A stretch of 64,000 nucleotides of DNA. Source: Xanthomonas rydalmerensis (lineage in GTDB: Bacteria > Pseudomonadota > Gammaproteobacteria > Xanthomonadales > Xanthomonadaceae). How positions within the stretch are numbered: position 1 is the stretch's first letter; each line of letters starts with the position of its first letter. The stretch spans positions 1,574,001 to 1,638,000 of the forward strand of contig NZ_CP126170.1 of the NCBI RefSeq assembly GCF_033170385.1. The letters run 5' to 3'. Made by a program: the position numbers and the translations under genes. This document shows, piece by piece, positions 6,251-14,118 of this stretch. The notes below the pieces were generated by a model that worked only from the letters and a program-made list of their open reading frames with translations, made no database searches and was not told the origin of the DNA.

Positions 6251-9127
6251 TCAGAACCGCTGGGTGTATTGCATGAACAGGTAACGGTCGTAGTCCAGCA
6301 TCGGATCGATGGACGAAGAGCTGTTGTTGGTCAGCGAGTAGGTGATCGGCGGCTGCTTGTTCCACACGTTGCGAGCACCCACGGTGACCGCGCCGTTCCA
6401 GGGGGCCGACCAGGTCATCGAGACGTCCTGATAGGTGATGGCTCCCTTCTTGTTGGCGCCCACGCCACCGCCCCAACCAGCGTTGGGCGTCTGGTAGTTC
6501 GGATCGTTGCACTCTTCGGCGTACTGGCAGAAATCGCGGTAACCGCCGTAGTAGCGCAGGTTCCAGCTGGCCGACAGGTCGCCCTTGACCCAGTTCACGC
6601 CGAGCGTGGCCCGAACGCGCGGGTAGTTCCAGTAGCCCGCGTAGTCGTTCCAGGGGCTGCCATTGTCGCTCTGCTGCCGGAACGCAACCAGGTAGTTGCT
6701 GTCCAGTCGCAGCGAGAACTGGCCGACCGCGAATTCCGGCAGGCGATAGTTCGCGACGAAGTTGTAGCCTTCGGTTTCCAGCGCACCCAGGTTGGTGTTG
6801 CCGCGGCTCAGGCTGACCACCTGGCCGGTGGCCGCATCGCGGGTGTAGTTACAGAACGAGGTGACGCCGTTGTAGCACTGGTTCAGCACATAGGTCGCGC
6901 TGACCGCGGTGATCACGTTGGAGATGCTGATCTTGTACCAGTCGAGCGAGAAGTCCAGGCCCTGCACCCAGTGCGGGCTGAAGACCAGGCCGACCGTGCG
7001 GGTCTTGCTGTACTCAGGCTGCAGCGTGGCGTTGCCCACACCCGCCTGGAACGCGGTGTTGCTCTGCGTTTCGCGGGCGCTGACCGGTTGGCCGGCGTTG
7101 TCGGTCTGGCGGAAGTTCGTCGAGAGGCCTTCCGACGCGCAGCGCGTTGCCACGGCGGGCGTGGACAGCTGGCCGAAGCGCGCATCGCACGGGTCGGTGA
7201 ACGGATCGAAGGACTGCGAGCCGCCGCCGAAGGTGTCGTCCAGGGTCGGGGCGCGGAAGCCCTTGCCGTACGTGCCACGCACCAGCAGATCCTCGACCGG
7301 CTTCCAGGTCAGGCTGAACTTGCTGTTGGTGGTGTTGCCGAACCGGTCGTAGTCCGAGTAGCGGCTCGCCACGTCGAACGAGAGTTCCTTGGCGAACGGC
7401 ACGTCCTTCAGGACCGGAATCATCAATTCCAGGTAGGCTTCGTTGGTCTTGTACTTGCCCGTGGTCGGCGCGGCGGCCAGGTCGGTGGTGTAACCGGCGC
7501 TGGAGAGCTGATCCGGGTAGTCGTAGCCGCTGACTTCGCGGTGCTCGACACCTGCCGCGAACGCGAATTCGCCTGCCGAACCCGGCATGTCGAACAGGCC
7601 GCCGGTGATGTTGGCGAAGTACTGCTTGCTCACGCTCTGCTGGGTGGCCTGGCCGAGGGTGCTGACGTACTTCAACGCGTCGGCGGTGGACGCGGACGGG
7701 CCGCCGAGGATGTTGAACGGCGTGCACTGCCCGGCAGCCAGGTTGGTGCCCAGCGCGATCGGGTTCGCCGCGGTGCCGCACTGGACCACGCCCTGGGCAT
7801 TCAGGAACGACGGACCCAGGGCCTTCTGCAGCGCCAGCAGGTTGATGTTGCCGGTGCTGATCTGGGTGACGTCGTACTTGTTGTAGTTCATGCCGACGTC
7901 CCAGTTCCAGCCATGGGTGCCGACATCGAACGCGCCTTCCAGGGCGGCGTCGAAGTGGAAGCTCTTGACGTCGTTTTCCGACACGCGCGGAATTTCGGTG
8001 ATGCGACGGAACCACGAAGTGATGTCCTGGCCCACCGGGTTGTAGTAGCTCTGGCCGCTGATGGAGACCGGGAACGTGCGCTGCGAGGTCGCATTCAGCG
8101 GGTAGCCTCCGACCTGGCGCGTGGAATCGCGTTCGGAGTACATCGCCGTCGACTTGAAGGTGATGTTCTCGTTGATATCGAAGCTGCCGGAGGTGAAGAC
8201 CGACTTCGTCTCATTGCCCTGCGCCAGCATCATCTGCTGGGTGACGTTGAAGCGATCGTCGGTGGTCAGGCCATTGTGGTAGTTGGCGAGGTTGCGCGAA
8301 TCGGCGCCGACGCCGTTGCCGTCCCACGAACCGGTGTGGTTCAGAACGTAGGTGTTGCCGTTGGAGTTGAAGCGGCCCCACGGACCGGTGGCGCTCAGGC
8401 CGTCCAGCGGGTGATTCGGCCCAAAGGTGGTGCGGGTCAGGTCGCGGTCCTTGGCGAACACCGGATCTTCCTTGGTGTAGCTGGCGCCGAAGATGAGCGA
8501 GGAGTGGTCGCCGCTGGCGCCCAGGGTGATCGAGTACGACTGCTTCTGGCCGTCGCCGCGGCCGTTCTGGCCGAACAGCGCCGAGGCTTCGGCACCTTCG
8601 AAATTCTTGCGCAGGATGATGTTGACCACGCCGGCAACGGCGTCGGAGCCGTAGATCGCCGAGGCGCCGTCCTTCAGCACTTCGATGCGATCGATCAGGG
8701 CGCTCGGGATGGTCGACAGGTCGGTGTAGCCGGCCAGGCTGGAGGTCCAACGCTTGCCGTTCACCAGCACCAGGGTGCGCTGCTCGCCCAGGTTGTACAG
8801 GTTGACGTACTGGCCACCCTGTTCCGCGTTCGAGGTCAGCACCGCTGCCTTGCTGAACGTCTGGGTGCCGGAGACAGTGAGGTTCTGCAGGATGTCGCCG
8901 ACGCTCACCAGGCCGGACTTCTTGATCTCCTCAGAGGAGACGGTGAAGACCGGCTGGGCGGTCTCGACGTCGACCGAACGGATGCGCGAACCGGTGACTT
9001 CGATGCGATCCAGGTTGGTGGCGCTGCCGCTTGCGTCCTGAGCGATGGCTGCGCCCGCGGTGCCACCGGCGCCCACGACCAGCGCGAGCACGACTGCATC
9101 ACGCAGTGTGTTGGTCTTGCAATTCAT
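6251..9127 (-). CDS. TonB-dependent outer-membrane receptor
   Basis: Outer-membrane active transporter of 958 residues. A signal peptide (about 1-30, ending AAIAQD) is followed by a plug domain beginning LDRIEVTGSRIRS and including VLKDGASAIYGSDAVAGVVN, the usual plug signature, and then a 22-strand barrel rich in alternating aromatic residues. The last residue is Phe (QYTQRF), as needed for BAM-dependent insertion. The ligand is unknown; there is no partner transporter gene beside it. Five Cys, some paired in extracellular-type loops (CNYTRD, CQYAEECND), are typical of this xanthomonad receptor group. The coding frame closes at 6251, 25 bp from a strong shared terminator. An AT-rich 80-bp stretch near 9240-9315 probably holds its promoter. 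Confidence 0.95.
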   Translation of the reverse strand: MNCKTNTLRDAVVLALVVGAGGTAGAAIAQDASGSATNLDRIEVTGSRIRSVDVETAQPVFTVSSEEIKKSGLVSVGDILQNLTVSGTQTFSKAAVLTSNAEQGGQYVNLYNLGEQRTLVLVNGKRWTSSLAGYTDLSTIPSALIDRIEVLKDGASAIYGSDAVAGVVNIILRKNFEGAEASALFGQNGRGDGQKQSYSITLGASGDHSSLIFGASYTKEDPVFAKDRDLTRTTFGPNHPLDGLSATGPWGRFNSNGNTYVLNHTGSWDGNGVGADSRNLANYHNGLTTDDRFNVTQQMMLAQGNETKSVFTSGSFDINENITFKSTAMYSERDSTRQVGGYPLNATSQRTFPVSISGQSYYNPVGQDITSWFRRITEIPRVSENDVKSFHFDAALEGAFDVGTHGWNWDVGMNYNKYDVTQISTGNINLLALQKALGPSFLNAQGVVQCGTAANPIALGTNLAAGQCTPFNILGGPSASTADALKYVSTLGQATQQSVSKQYFANITGGLFDMPGSAGEFAFAAGVEHREVSGYDYPDQLSSAGYTTDLAAAPTTGKYKTNEAYLELMIPVLKDVPFAKELSFDVASRYSDYDRFGNTTNSKFSLTWKPVEDLLVRGTYGKGFRAPTLDDTFGGGSQSFDPFTDPCDARFGQLSTPAVATRCASEGLSTNFRQTDNAGQPVSARETQSNTAFQAGVGNATLQPEYSKTRTVGLVFSPHWVQGLDFSLDWYKISISNVITAVSATYVLNQCYNGVTSFCNYTRDAATGQVVSLSRGNTNLGALETEGYNFVANYRLPEFAVGQFSLRLDSNYLVAFRQQSDNGSPWNDYAGYWNYPRVRATLGVNWVKGDLSASWNLRYYGGYRDFCQYAEECNDPNYQTPNAGWGGGVGANKKGAITYQDVSMTWSAPWNGAVTVGARNVWNKQPPITYSLTNNSSSSIDPMLDYDRYLFMQYTQRF

Positions 9128-9298
9128 TAGCTCTCTCTCCGAAAGATTGGGTAAAGCCCAAGGTTTGCCTGTGGGCGGAATCGAAAATGCGATTCCAAGT
9201 CCCTTCAGGGTGCCTGGATGGTATCCCGGCCGGAGGAAGAATTAAAGTCCCGTTAACAAAGCGATGTTTTGACGTGAATTCAAGTAAAAATCACGTAT

Positions 9299-9322
9299 CC
9301 ATCACAAAATGCATTGTGATGG
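9299..9322. promoter_or_regulatory. 9-bp inverted repeat upstream of receptor gene
   Basis: CCATCACAA-AATGCA-TTGTGATGG, a perfect 9-bp inverted repeat in the interval between the small barrel-like gene and the receptor gene, both on the minus strand. It could be a transcription-ending hairpin for the upstream gene (a run of five T follows about ten bases later on the minus strand) or an operator for the receptor. Confidence 0.45.
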
Positions 9323-9347
9323 GGCGGCGCGTGCCGCAAGTGGGTGG

Positions 9348-10208
9348 CTACAGATCCTGCTCGTAGCGCACGTAGGGGATGGTCCCCTCTTCGGTGCTGA
9401 TGTTGTTCGGCGAGAACGGATTCTTGCCGCGGGTGATGACGTTCTCGGCGCCGACGGTGAGCTGGCCGCTCCACGGAGTGCGCCAGGTCAGGCCCACGCC
9501 GAGGCCGGTCCACTTGCCGGGCTGGCCGGGGGCATCGACGACGCGGCCGATGACGTTGGCGCTGAACGAGCCGTAGCCGCCGCCGATGCTCAGGCTCTTG
9601 CTGTCCCAGCGGTCGAGCATTGCCGGGGTGGCGTCGGCGATCGGCACCAGGCGCGCCTTGGCGTAGGTGCCGCCGATCGAAACGAAGCCCTCGCGGCCGA
9701 TGTTCTGCTGCGCGAAGACGGTCAGGTCGTTCTGCTCCATCCGCATCGACGGCGTCTTGTTGGCGCCAGCCAGCCAGGCGGGAAGATTCTCGCGGCCGGT
9801 GCCGGCCGACAGCGACAGGTGCCCGCCGGGGCGGTTGAAGGTGGTGGTGGCGGCGACATGGTGGCCGTTGGTGCCGTCGTCGTCGCCCAGGCTGGCCAGC
9901 ATGCAGTGGCTGGCCAGGCCGCTGATGCTGCTGCCGCTGGCGCTGTTGCACAGCAGGCCCAGCGAGTCGCCGGAGGACAGGCCGAACGCGGCATCCAGGG
10001 AGTTGCGACCGAAATGCCAGCGTGCGCCGACCGCCTGCTCGCCGGTGGGCTCCAGGTACAGCAGTGCCTCGACCTTGCCGCTGCCCTTGTTCCAGACCGG
10101 CAGCACGGTGCGGTCCTGGCCGTTGGCGGGCTTGTTCTGCGCATGCACGCCCGTGCTCGCCGCAAGGGCGATCAGCAGGGCGAGCGGTAGGCGCAGGAAG
10201 GGTCGCAT
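9348..10208 (-). CDS. Exported protein resembling the C-terminal part of a TonB receptor barrel
   Basis: Protein of 286 residues with a clear signal peptide (about 1-23, ALAASTGVHAQ). I do not recognise a named family. Its C-terminal 60 residues (TWRTPWSGQLTVGAENV..., ending YVRYEQDL) can be aligned by eye with the end of the neighbouring TonB-dependent receptor (TWSAPWNGAVTVGARNVWNK), and the preceding 200 residues show alternating beta-strand patterns. There is no plug domain or TonB box. It is therefore likely a small outer-membrane or periplasmic beta-barrel protein derived from, or working with, such a receptor. It lies upstream of the receptor on the same strand, 220 bp away. Two Cys (in LLCNSA and SHCMLA) could form a disulphide. 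Confidence 0.7.
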   Translation of the reverse strand: MRPFLRLPLALLIALAASTGVHAQNKPANGQDRTVLPVWNKGSGKVEALLYLEPTGEQAVGARWHFGRNSLDAAFGLSSGDSLGLLCNSASGSSISGLASHCMLASLGDDDGTNGHHVAATTTFNRPGGHLSLSAGTGRENLPAWLAGANKTPSMRMEQNDLTVFAQQNIGREGFVSIGGTYAKARLVPIADATPAMLDRWDSKSLSIGGGYGSFSANVIGRVVDAPGQPGKWTGLGVGLTWRTPWSGQLTVGAENVITRGKNPFSPNNISTEEGTIPYVRYEQDL

Positions 10209-10323
10209 CAGCAGTCTGAGACTTGGGGCAGGAACGAAAGTTCCCGCCGGACAGGGTGGTTGATGCTAGTGGGTTTATGTTTCTTTAACAAGTCGGACTC
10301 CCCGGTCGCGACGCGTGTTCCCG

Positions 10324-11217
10324 CTAGTGCAAGCGCTCCGAGGAGGTCGGTTCAGCTTGCGTTACGGCAAACAATACTCCGAATTCCGTCAAGGGGAAGT
10401 CATAGTGACGGCCGCAGAATTCGCAGCGGATCTCAACTTGGCCGGTTGCCTCGGCCGCCGCCCGGGCTTCCTCCTCGCCCAGCGAGCGCAGCATCGCCGC
10501 GACCCGCTCGCGCGAGCACGAACAGCCGAAGCGCAGCGGGCGATCGCCCAGCAGGTCCGGGGTCTCCTCGTGGAACAGCCGGTGCAGCAGGGTCTCGGCC
10601 GGCGTCGCCAGCAGTTCGGCCTCGCCGACGGTCTCGAACAGGGCGCCGGCGCGGTTCCAGCCGTCCTCGTCACCGGCGTCGCCGGGCAGCTTCTGCAGCA
10701 GCAGGCCGGCGGCGTGGGTGCCGTCGGCGGCCAGGATCAGCCGCGTCGGCAACTGCTCGGACTGGCGGAAGTAGTCTTCGAAGGCTTCGTCCAGCTCGGC
10801 CGAGGACATCGCCACCAGGCTCTGGTAGCGCTGCGGTTCGCGCGGGTCCAGGCCGGGGTTCTCGATGGTGATCGCCAGCAGGGCGTCGTCGCCGAGCGCA
10901 CGCAGGTCGCGCGGGGCGTCCTGGCCTTCGCTCAGCTGGACGATGCCGCGCAGCGTGCCGGCCGCGGTGCACTCGGCGAACAGGGTGCGCAGCGCGCCCT
11001 GGCTGCGCAGTTGCACCGACAGGCGCCCGTCGACCTTGGTATGTCCGGTGAACAGCGCCGCGGCGACGCAGGCCTCGCCCAGCAGCTCGGTGGCCGCGGC
11101 GGGGTAGCTGGCCGGCGCCAGGATCTCGCGCCAGGTGTCGTGCAGACGCACGTGCACGCCGCGCACGCCGGCGCCGGGCAGCAGGAAGCGGGTCAGACGA
11201 TCGTCGGAAGAATGCAT
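10324..11217 (-). CDS. hslO: Redox-regulated chaperone Hsp33
   Basis: Cytoplasmic holdase chaperone switched on by oxidants. The 297-residue protein has the Hsp33 N-terminal domain and the C-terminal zinc switch: Cys232 and Cys234 (CSCS) and Cys265 and Cys268 (CEFC), separated by 30 residues, all four present. Oxidation releases zinc and exposes the client-binding surface. Start at 11217 ([11 protein letters not shown]), agreeing with family length; an upstream in-frame ATG at about 11235 would add only a few residues. It is divergent from mtgA with 81 bp between starts. Confidence 0.95.
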   Translation of the reverse strand: MHSSDDRLTRFLLPGAGVRGVHVRLHDTWREILAPASYPAAATELLGEACVAAALFTGHTKVDGRLSVQLRSQGALRTLFAECTAAGTLRGIVQLSEGQDAPRDLRALGDDALLAITIENPGLDPREPQRYQSLVAMSSAELDEAFEDYFRQSEQLPTRLILAADGTHAAGLLLQKLPGDAGDEDGWNRAGALFETVGEAELLATPAETLLHRLFHEETPDLLGDRPLRFGCSCSRERVAAMLRSLGEEEARAAAEATGQVEIRCEFCGRHYDFPLTEFGVLFAVTQAEPTSSERLH

Positions 11218-11298
11218 TGCGGCCTCGCTGCGCATGGGAAGATGGCGACCGCACGAGAGTGGATCGTCACGGTGGACCAGATCGAAGAGAGCATAGGA

Positions 11299-12042
11299 AT
11301 GGGGGCGGCGCGCCGCGATGCAAGTGGCGCTGCGCCGGCGCGTCCGCGCACCAGGCGCTGGCGCCGCTGGGTGCTGCTGGCGCCGCTGATCTTCGTGCTG
11401 GCGAGCGTGTCGCAGGTGCTGCTGCTGCGCTTCATCGATCCGCCGTTCTCGGCGATGATGCTGGAGCACCAGTTCGGCGCCTGGGCAAGTGGTGACTGGT
11501 CGTATCGCATCGCCTACGACTGGCGCGACACCGCGCAGATCGCGCCGAGCCTGCCGATCTCGCTGGTCGCCGCGGAGGATCAACGCTTCCCCAGCCATCA
11601 CGGCTTCGACCTGGACGCGATCGAGAAGGCCCGCGACCACAACGCGCGCGGCGGGCGCCTGCGCGGCGCCAGCACGATCAGCCAGCAGGTCGCCAAGAAC
11701 GTGTTCCTGTGGCAGGGCCGCAGTTGGCTGCGCAAGGGGCTGGAGGCCTGGTACACGGTGCTGATCGAGGCGCTGTGGTCGAAACAGCGCATTCTCGAGG
11801 TGTACGCCAACGTCGCCGAGTTCGGCGACGGCGTCTACGGCGCGCAGGCGGCCGCGCGCAGCTTCTGGAACAAGGACGCAGCGCAACTGACGCCGGCGCA
11901 GAGCGCGCTGCTGGCAGCGGTGCTGCCGGCGCCGCAACGCTATGACGCCACCCGTCCCGGCCCCTACGTGCAGGGCCGCGCCAACTGGATCCAGCGCCAG
12001 ACCCGGCAACTGGGCGGGCCGGCGTACCTGCAGGCCCCGTAG
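11299..12042 (+). CDS. mtgA: Monofunctional biosynthetic peptidoglycan transglycosylase
   Basis: Inner-membrane GT51 enzyme that polymerises lipid II into glycan strands. It has 247 residues (E. coli 242): a basic N-terminus, one transmembrane helix (about 24-44), then the transglycosylase domain with catalytic Glu93 in [14 protein letters not shown] and the [13 protein letters not shown] motif (122-134). There is no transpeptidase domain, so it is the monofunctional type. The start at 11299 gives the expected short cytoplasmic tail and has AGGA just upstream; an ATG at 11242 in the same frame would add 19 residues. It is followed by an intergenic repeat array. Confidence 0.93.
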   Translation: MGAARRDASGAAPARPRTRRWRRWVLLAPLIFVLASVSQVLLLRFIDPPFSAMMLEHQFGAWASGDWSYRIAYDWRDTAQIAPSLPISLVAAEDQRFPSHHGFDLDAIEKARDHNARGGRLRGASTISQQVAKNVFLWQGRSWLRKGLEAWYTVLIEALWSKQRILEVYANVAEFGDGVYGAQAAARSFWNKDAAQLTPAQSALLAAVLPAPQRYDATRPGPYVQGRANWIQRQTRQLGGPAYLQAP

Positions 12043-12050
12043 GCTAGGAG

Positions 12051-12515
12051 CCCTCTCCCCTCCGGAGAGGTGGTGGGGTGAGGGTGCGGCAGCGCGCGCG
12101 TGGGTCCGGCGGCAGACGCACCCTCATCCGCCCCTTCGGGGCACCTTCTCCCGGAGGGAGAAGGGGAGGCGCTGGATCTTGCGCTGTAGGTTGAGGTGTC
12201 CTGACTCAGCCCCTCTCCCACCGGGAGAGGGGTTGGGGTGAGGGTACGGCCGCACGTGGGCATTGAGGTTCGGCGGTAGGCGACCCTCATCCGCCCCTGC
12301 GGGGCACCTTCTCCCGGTGGGAGAAGGGAGGCGCGGGATCTTGCGCTGTAGATTGAGGTGTCCGGACTCAGCCCCTCTACCATGGGGAGAGGGGTTGGGG
12401 TGAGGGTGCGGCCCGCACGCGGGCATTGAGGTTGGCCGGCAGGCGAACTCTCGTCCGCCCCTTCGGGGCACCTTACTCCTGACGTGAGAGGGGAGTGGAC
12501 TCTGGATCTTGTCGG
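12051..12515. repeat. Three tandem ~160-bp intergenic repeat units
   Basis: Fills most of the 524-bp gene-free interval 12043-12566. Units start near 12051, 12211 and 12373 (periods 160 and 162). Each unit begins with CCCTCTCC..GGAGAGG, then GGTGAGGGT, then CCCTCATCCGCCCC..GGGGCACCTTCTCCC, and ends with GGATCTTGCGCTGTAG. The GGTGAGGG and CCCTCATC parts are mutually complementary, so each unit can fold as a hairpin. The third unit has diverged most. This is a degenerate xanthomonad intergenic repeat, not a CRISPR: no spacers of constant length, no cas genes. Confidence 0.8.
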
Positions 12516-12566
12516 GTACGGCGCCCGCCGCTGGTGAACGCGCAGGCGGCTCCGTACCATCCGCCG

Positions 12567-13589
12567 ATGGAATCCGAACGCCTCACCGTCGTCGTCACTG
12601 CGTTCAACGAGGCGCAGACCCTGCCGCTGTTGCATCCGCGCATCCTCGCCGCGCTCGATGACGTGCCGGGGCTGGTGGGGCGCGTGCTGTACGTGGACGA
12701 CGGCAGCCGCGATGCCACCTGGGAGACGATCCAGGCGCTGGCCGCGTCCGATCCGCGGGTCGGGGCGTTGCGCCTGTCGCGCAATTTCGGCAAGGAACTG
12801 GCGCTGACCGCGGGGCTGGACTGCGTCGATCGCGGCGCGGCGATGCTGCTGGACGCTGACGGCCAGGATCCGCCGGAACTGATCGGGCAGTTCGTGGCGC
12901 ACTGGCGCGACGGCTACGACGACATCTACGGCACGCGCCTGGTGCGCGAAGGCGAGGGCTGGCTCAAGCGCGGCACCGCGGCGCTGTTCTACCGGGTGAT
13001 CGGGCGTCTGTCGAAGACGCCGATCCCCGCCGATACCGGCGATTTCCGCCTGCTGTCGCCGCGCGCGCTGGCCGCACTGCGGCAGTTGCGCGAGCGCCAC
13101 CGCTTCATGAAGGGATTGTTCGGCTGGATCGGCTTCCGCCGTCTGGCGGTACCGTACAAACGCGCGCCGCGGCTGGCCGGGCGCAGCAAGTTCAGCCTGT
13201 GGCGGCTGTGGAACTTCGCCCTGGACGGCATCACCGGCTTCTCCACTGCGCCGCTGCGGGTGGCCACTTACCTGGGGCTGGCGACGGCGGTCGGCGCCTT
13301 CGTGTTCGCGATCTGGGTGGTGGTCAAGGCGGCGCTGTGGGGCGACCCGGTGGCGGGCTGGCCGACGATGATGGCGGTCATCCTGTTCCTGGGCGGCGTG
13401 CAACTGATCGCGCTGGGCCTGATCGGCGAATACCTGGGCCGGCTGTACGAGGAATCCAAACAACGTCCGCTGTATCTGGTGGAGACCTGGCGTGCACCGG
13501 GCGAAGGAGTATGCTCGGCCGGGCGATCCAGCGAACCGGGAGGCAGCGATGCGGACGGTACGGCAGGTCTTGAGCGAAAAGGGCAATGA
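12567..13589 (+). CDS. GT2 membrane glycosyltransferase (dolichyl-phosphate mannose synthase-like)
   Basis: Protein of 340 residues with an N-terminal GT2 fold: VVTAFNEAQTL, VDDGS (43-47), DADGQDPPE with the metal-binding DxD at 96-98, and GDFRLLSPRAL. Two transmembrane helices (about 230-260 and 275-300) follow, as in GtrB/ArnC-like enzymes that move a sugar from a nucleotide donor to a polyprenyl phosphate. Likely role: making a lipid-linked sugar for modifying LPS or another envelope glycan; no flippase or transferase partner is adjacent, so the sugar is unknown. The tail after about residue 325 is Gly/Ser-rich and unconserved, and its coding sequence overlaps the next gene by 41 bp. Start at 12567 gives MESERLTVVV, the family start. 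Confidence 0.9.
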   Translation: MESERLTVVVTAFNEAQTLPLLHPRILAALDDVPGLVGRVLYVDDGSRDATWETIQALAASDPRVGALRLSRNFGKELALTAGLDCVDRGAAMLLDADGQDPPELIGQFVAHWRDGYDDIYGTRLVREGEGWLKRGTAALFYRVIGRLSKTPIPADTGDFRLLSPRALAALRQLRERHRFMKGLFGWIGFRRLAVPYKRAPRLAGRSKFSLWRLWNFALDGITGFSTAPLRVATYLGLATAVGAFVFAIWVVVKAALWGDPVAGWPTMMAVILFLGGVQLIALGLIGEYLGRLYEESKQRPLYLVETWRAPGEGVCSAGRSSEPGGSDADGTAGLERKGQ

Positions 13590-13977
13590 GATCCACGCGG
13601 TCGCGCCGGACACGGCGGTGATCGAGGCGCTGCGGCTGATGGCGGCCAAGGGCATCGGCGCAGTGTTGGTGATGCAGGACGGACAGCTGTCCGGCATCCT
13701 GTCCGAGCGCGATTACGCACGCAAGGTGGTCCTGCAGGACCGCTCCTCGGCGACCACGCCGGTGCGCGACATCATGAGCAGCCGGGTGCACACCGTGGAC
13801 CCGGCGCAGAGCGTGCAGCAGTGCATGGAACTGATGACCGGGCAACGCATCCGCCATCTGCCGGTGGTGGACGCCGGCGCCGTGATCGGCGTGATCTCGA
13901 TCGGCGACCTGGTCAAGGCGGTGATCGAGGAGCAGCGCGAGGAACTGGATCAGTTGCAGGAGTACATTCGGAGCTGA
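13549..13977 (+). CDS. CBS-domain pair protein
   Basis: Small cytoplasmic protein of 142 residues made of two CBS domains (about 8-65 and 72-130; GIGAVLVMQDGQLSGILSERD and IRHLPVVDAGAVIGVISIGD), which together form a Bateman module that binds adenine nucleotides. It has no catalytic domain, so it probably senses energy state and regulates a partner; the partner is unknown. The ATG at 13549 lies inside the end of the glycosyltransferase gene (41-bp overlap, other frame) and has a good GGGAGG ribosome site about 7 bp upstream, which decides the start. Confidence 0.9.
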   Translation: MRTVRQVLSEKGNEIHAVAPDTAVIEALRLMAAKGIGAVLVMQDGQLSGILSERDYARKVVLQDRSSATTPVRDIMSSRVHTVDPAQSVQQCMELMTGQRIRHLPVVDAGAVIGVISIGDLVKAVIEEQREELDQLQEYIRS

Positions 13978-13990
13978 GATTCGGGAGTGG

Positions 13991-14099
13991 GGATTGGGGA
14001 TTCGCAAGAGCGGCGGTGGTGTATGTGGCAGGTTCGCCGAGCCCGTCATGCATCTGCATTTGGCCGGCTCAGGTCGCCGCTTTTGCGAATCCCCAATCC
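13991..14099. repeat. 25-bp inverted repeat between convergent genes
   Basis: Arms at 13991-14015 and 14075-14099 begin GGATTGGGGATTCGCAAGAG and pair over 25 bp with one mismatch, enclosing 59 bp. It lies between the convergent CBS and AsmA genes, so the hairpin may stop transcription from both sides. The AATCCCC-type sequence recurs in the window near 41280 and 44774. Confidence 0.75.
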
Positions 14100-14118
14100 C
14101 TAATCTCCAATCCCGCGG

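Noticed and set aside
9299..9322. Clp/CRP binding site
   Set aside because: TCACA and TGTGA are in the reverse order relative to TGTGA-N6-TCACA, so the symmetry is wrong for CRP.
10315..11298. Upstream extension of the mtgA frame
   Set aside because: Runs antisense through hslO; the true start after this region gives the normal MtgA length.
12051..12515. CRISPR array
   Set aside because: Only three long, decaying units of about 160 bp, no constant spacers, no cas genes.
13991..14099. Attachment site or insertion-sequence ends
   Set aside because: Inverted arms enclose 59 bp with no transposase and no target-site duplication; fits a repeat or terminator better.
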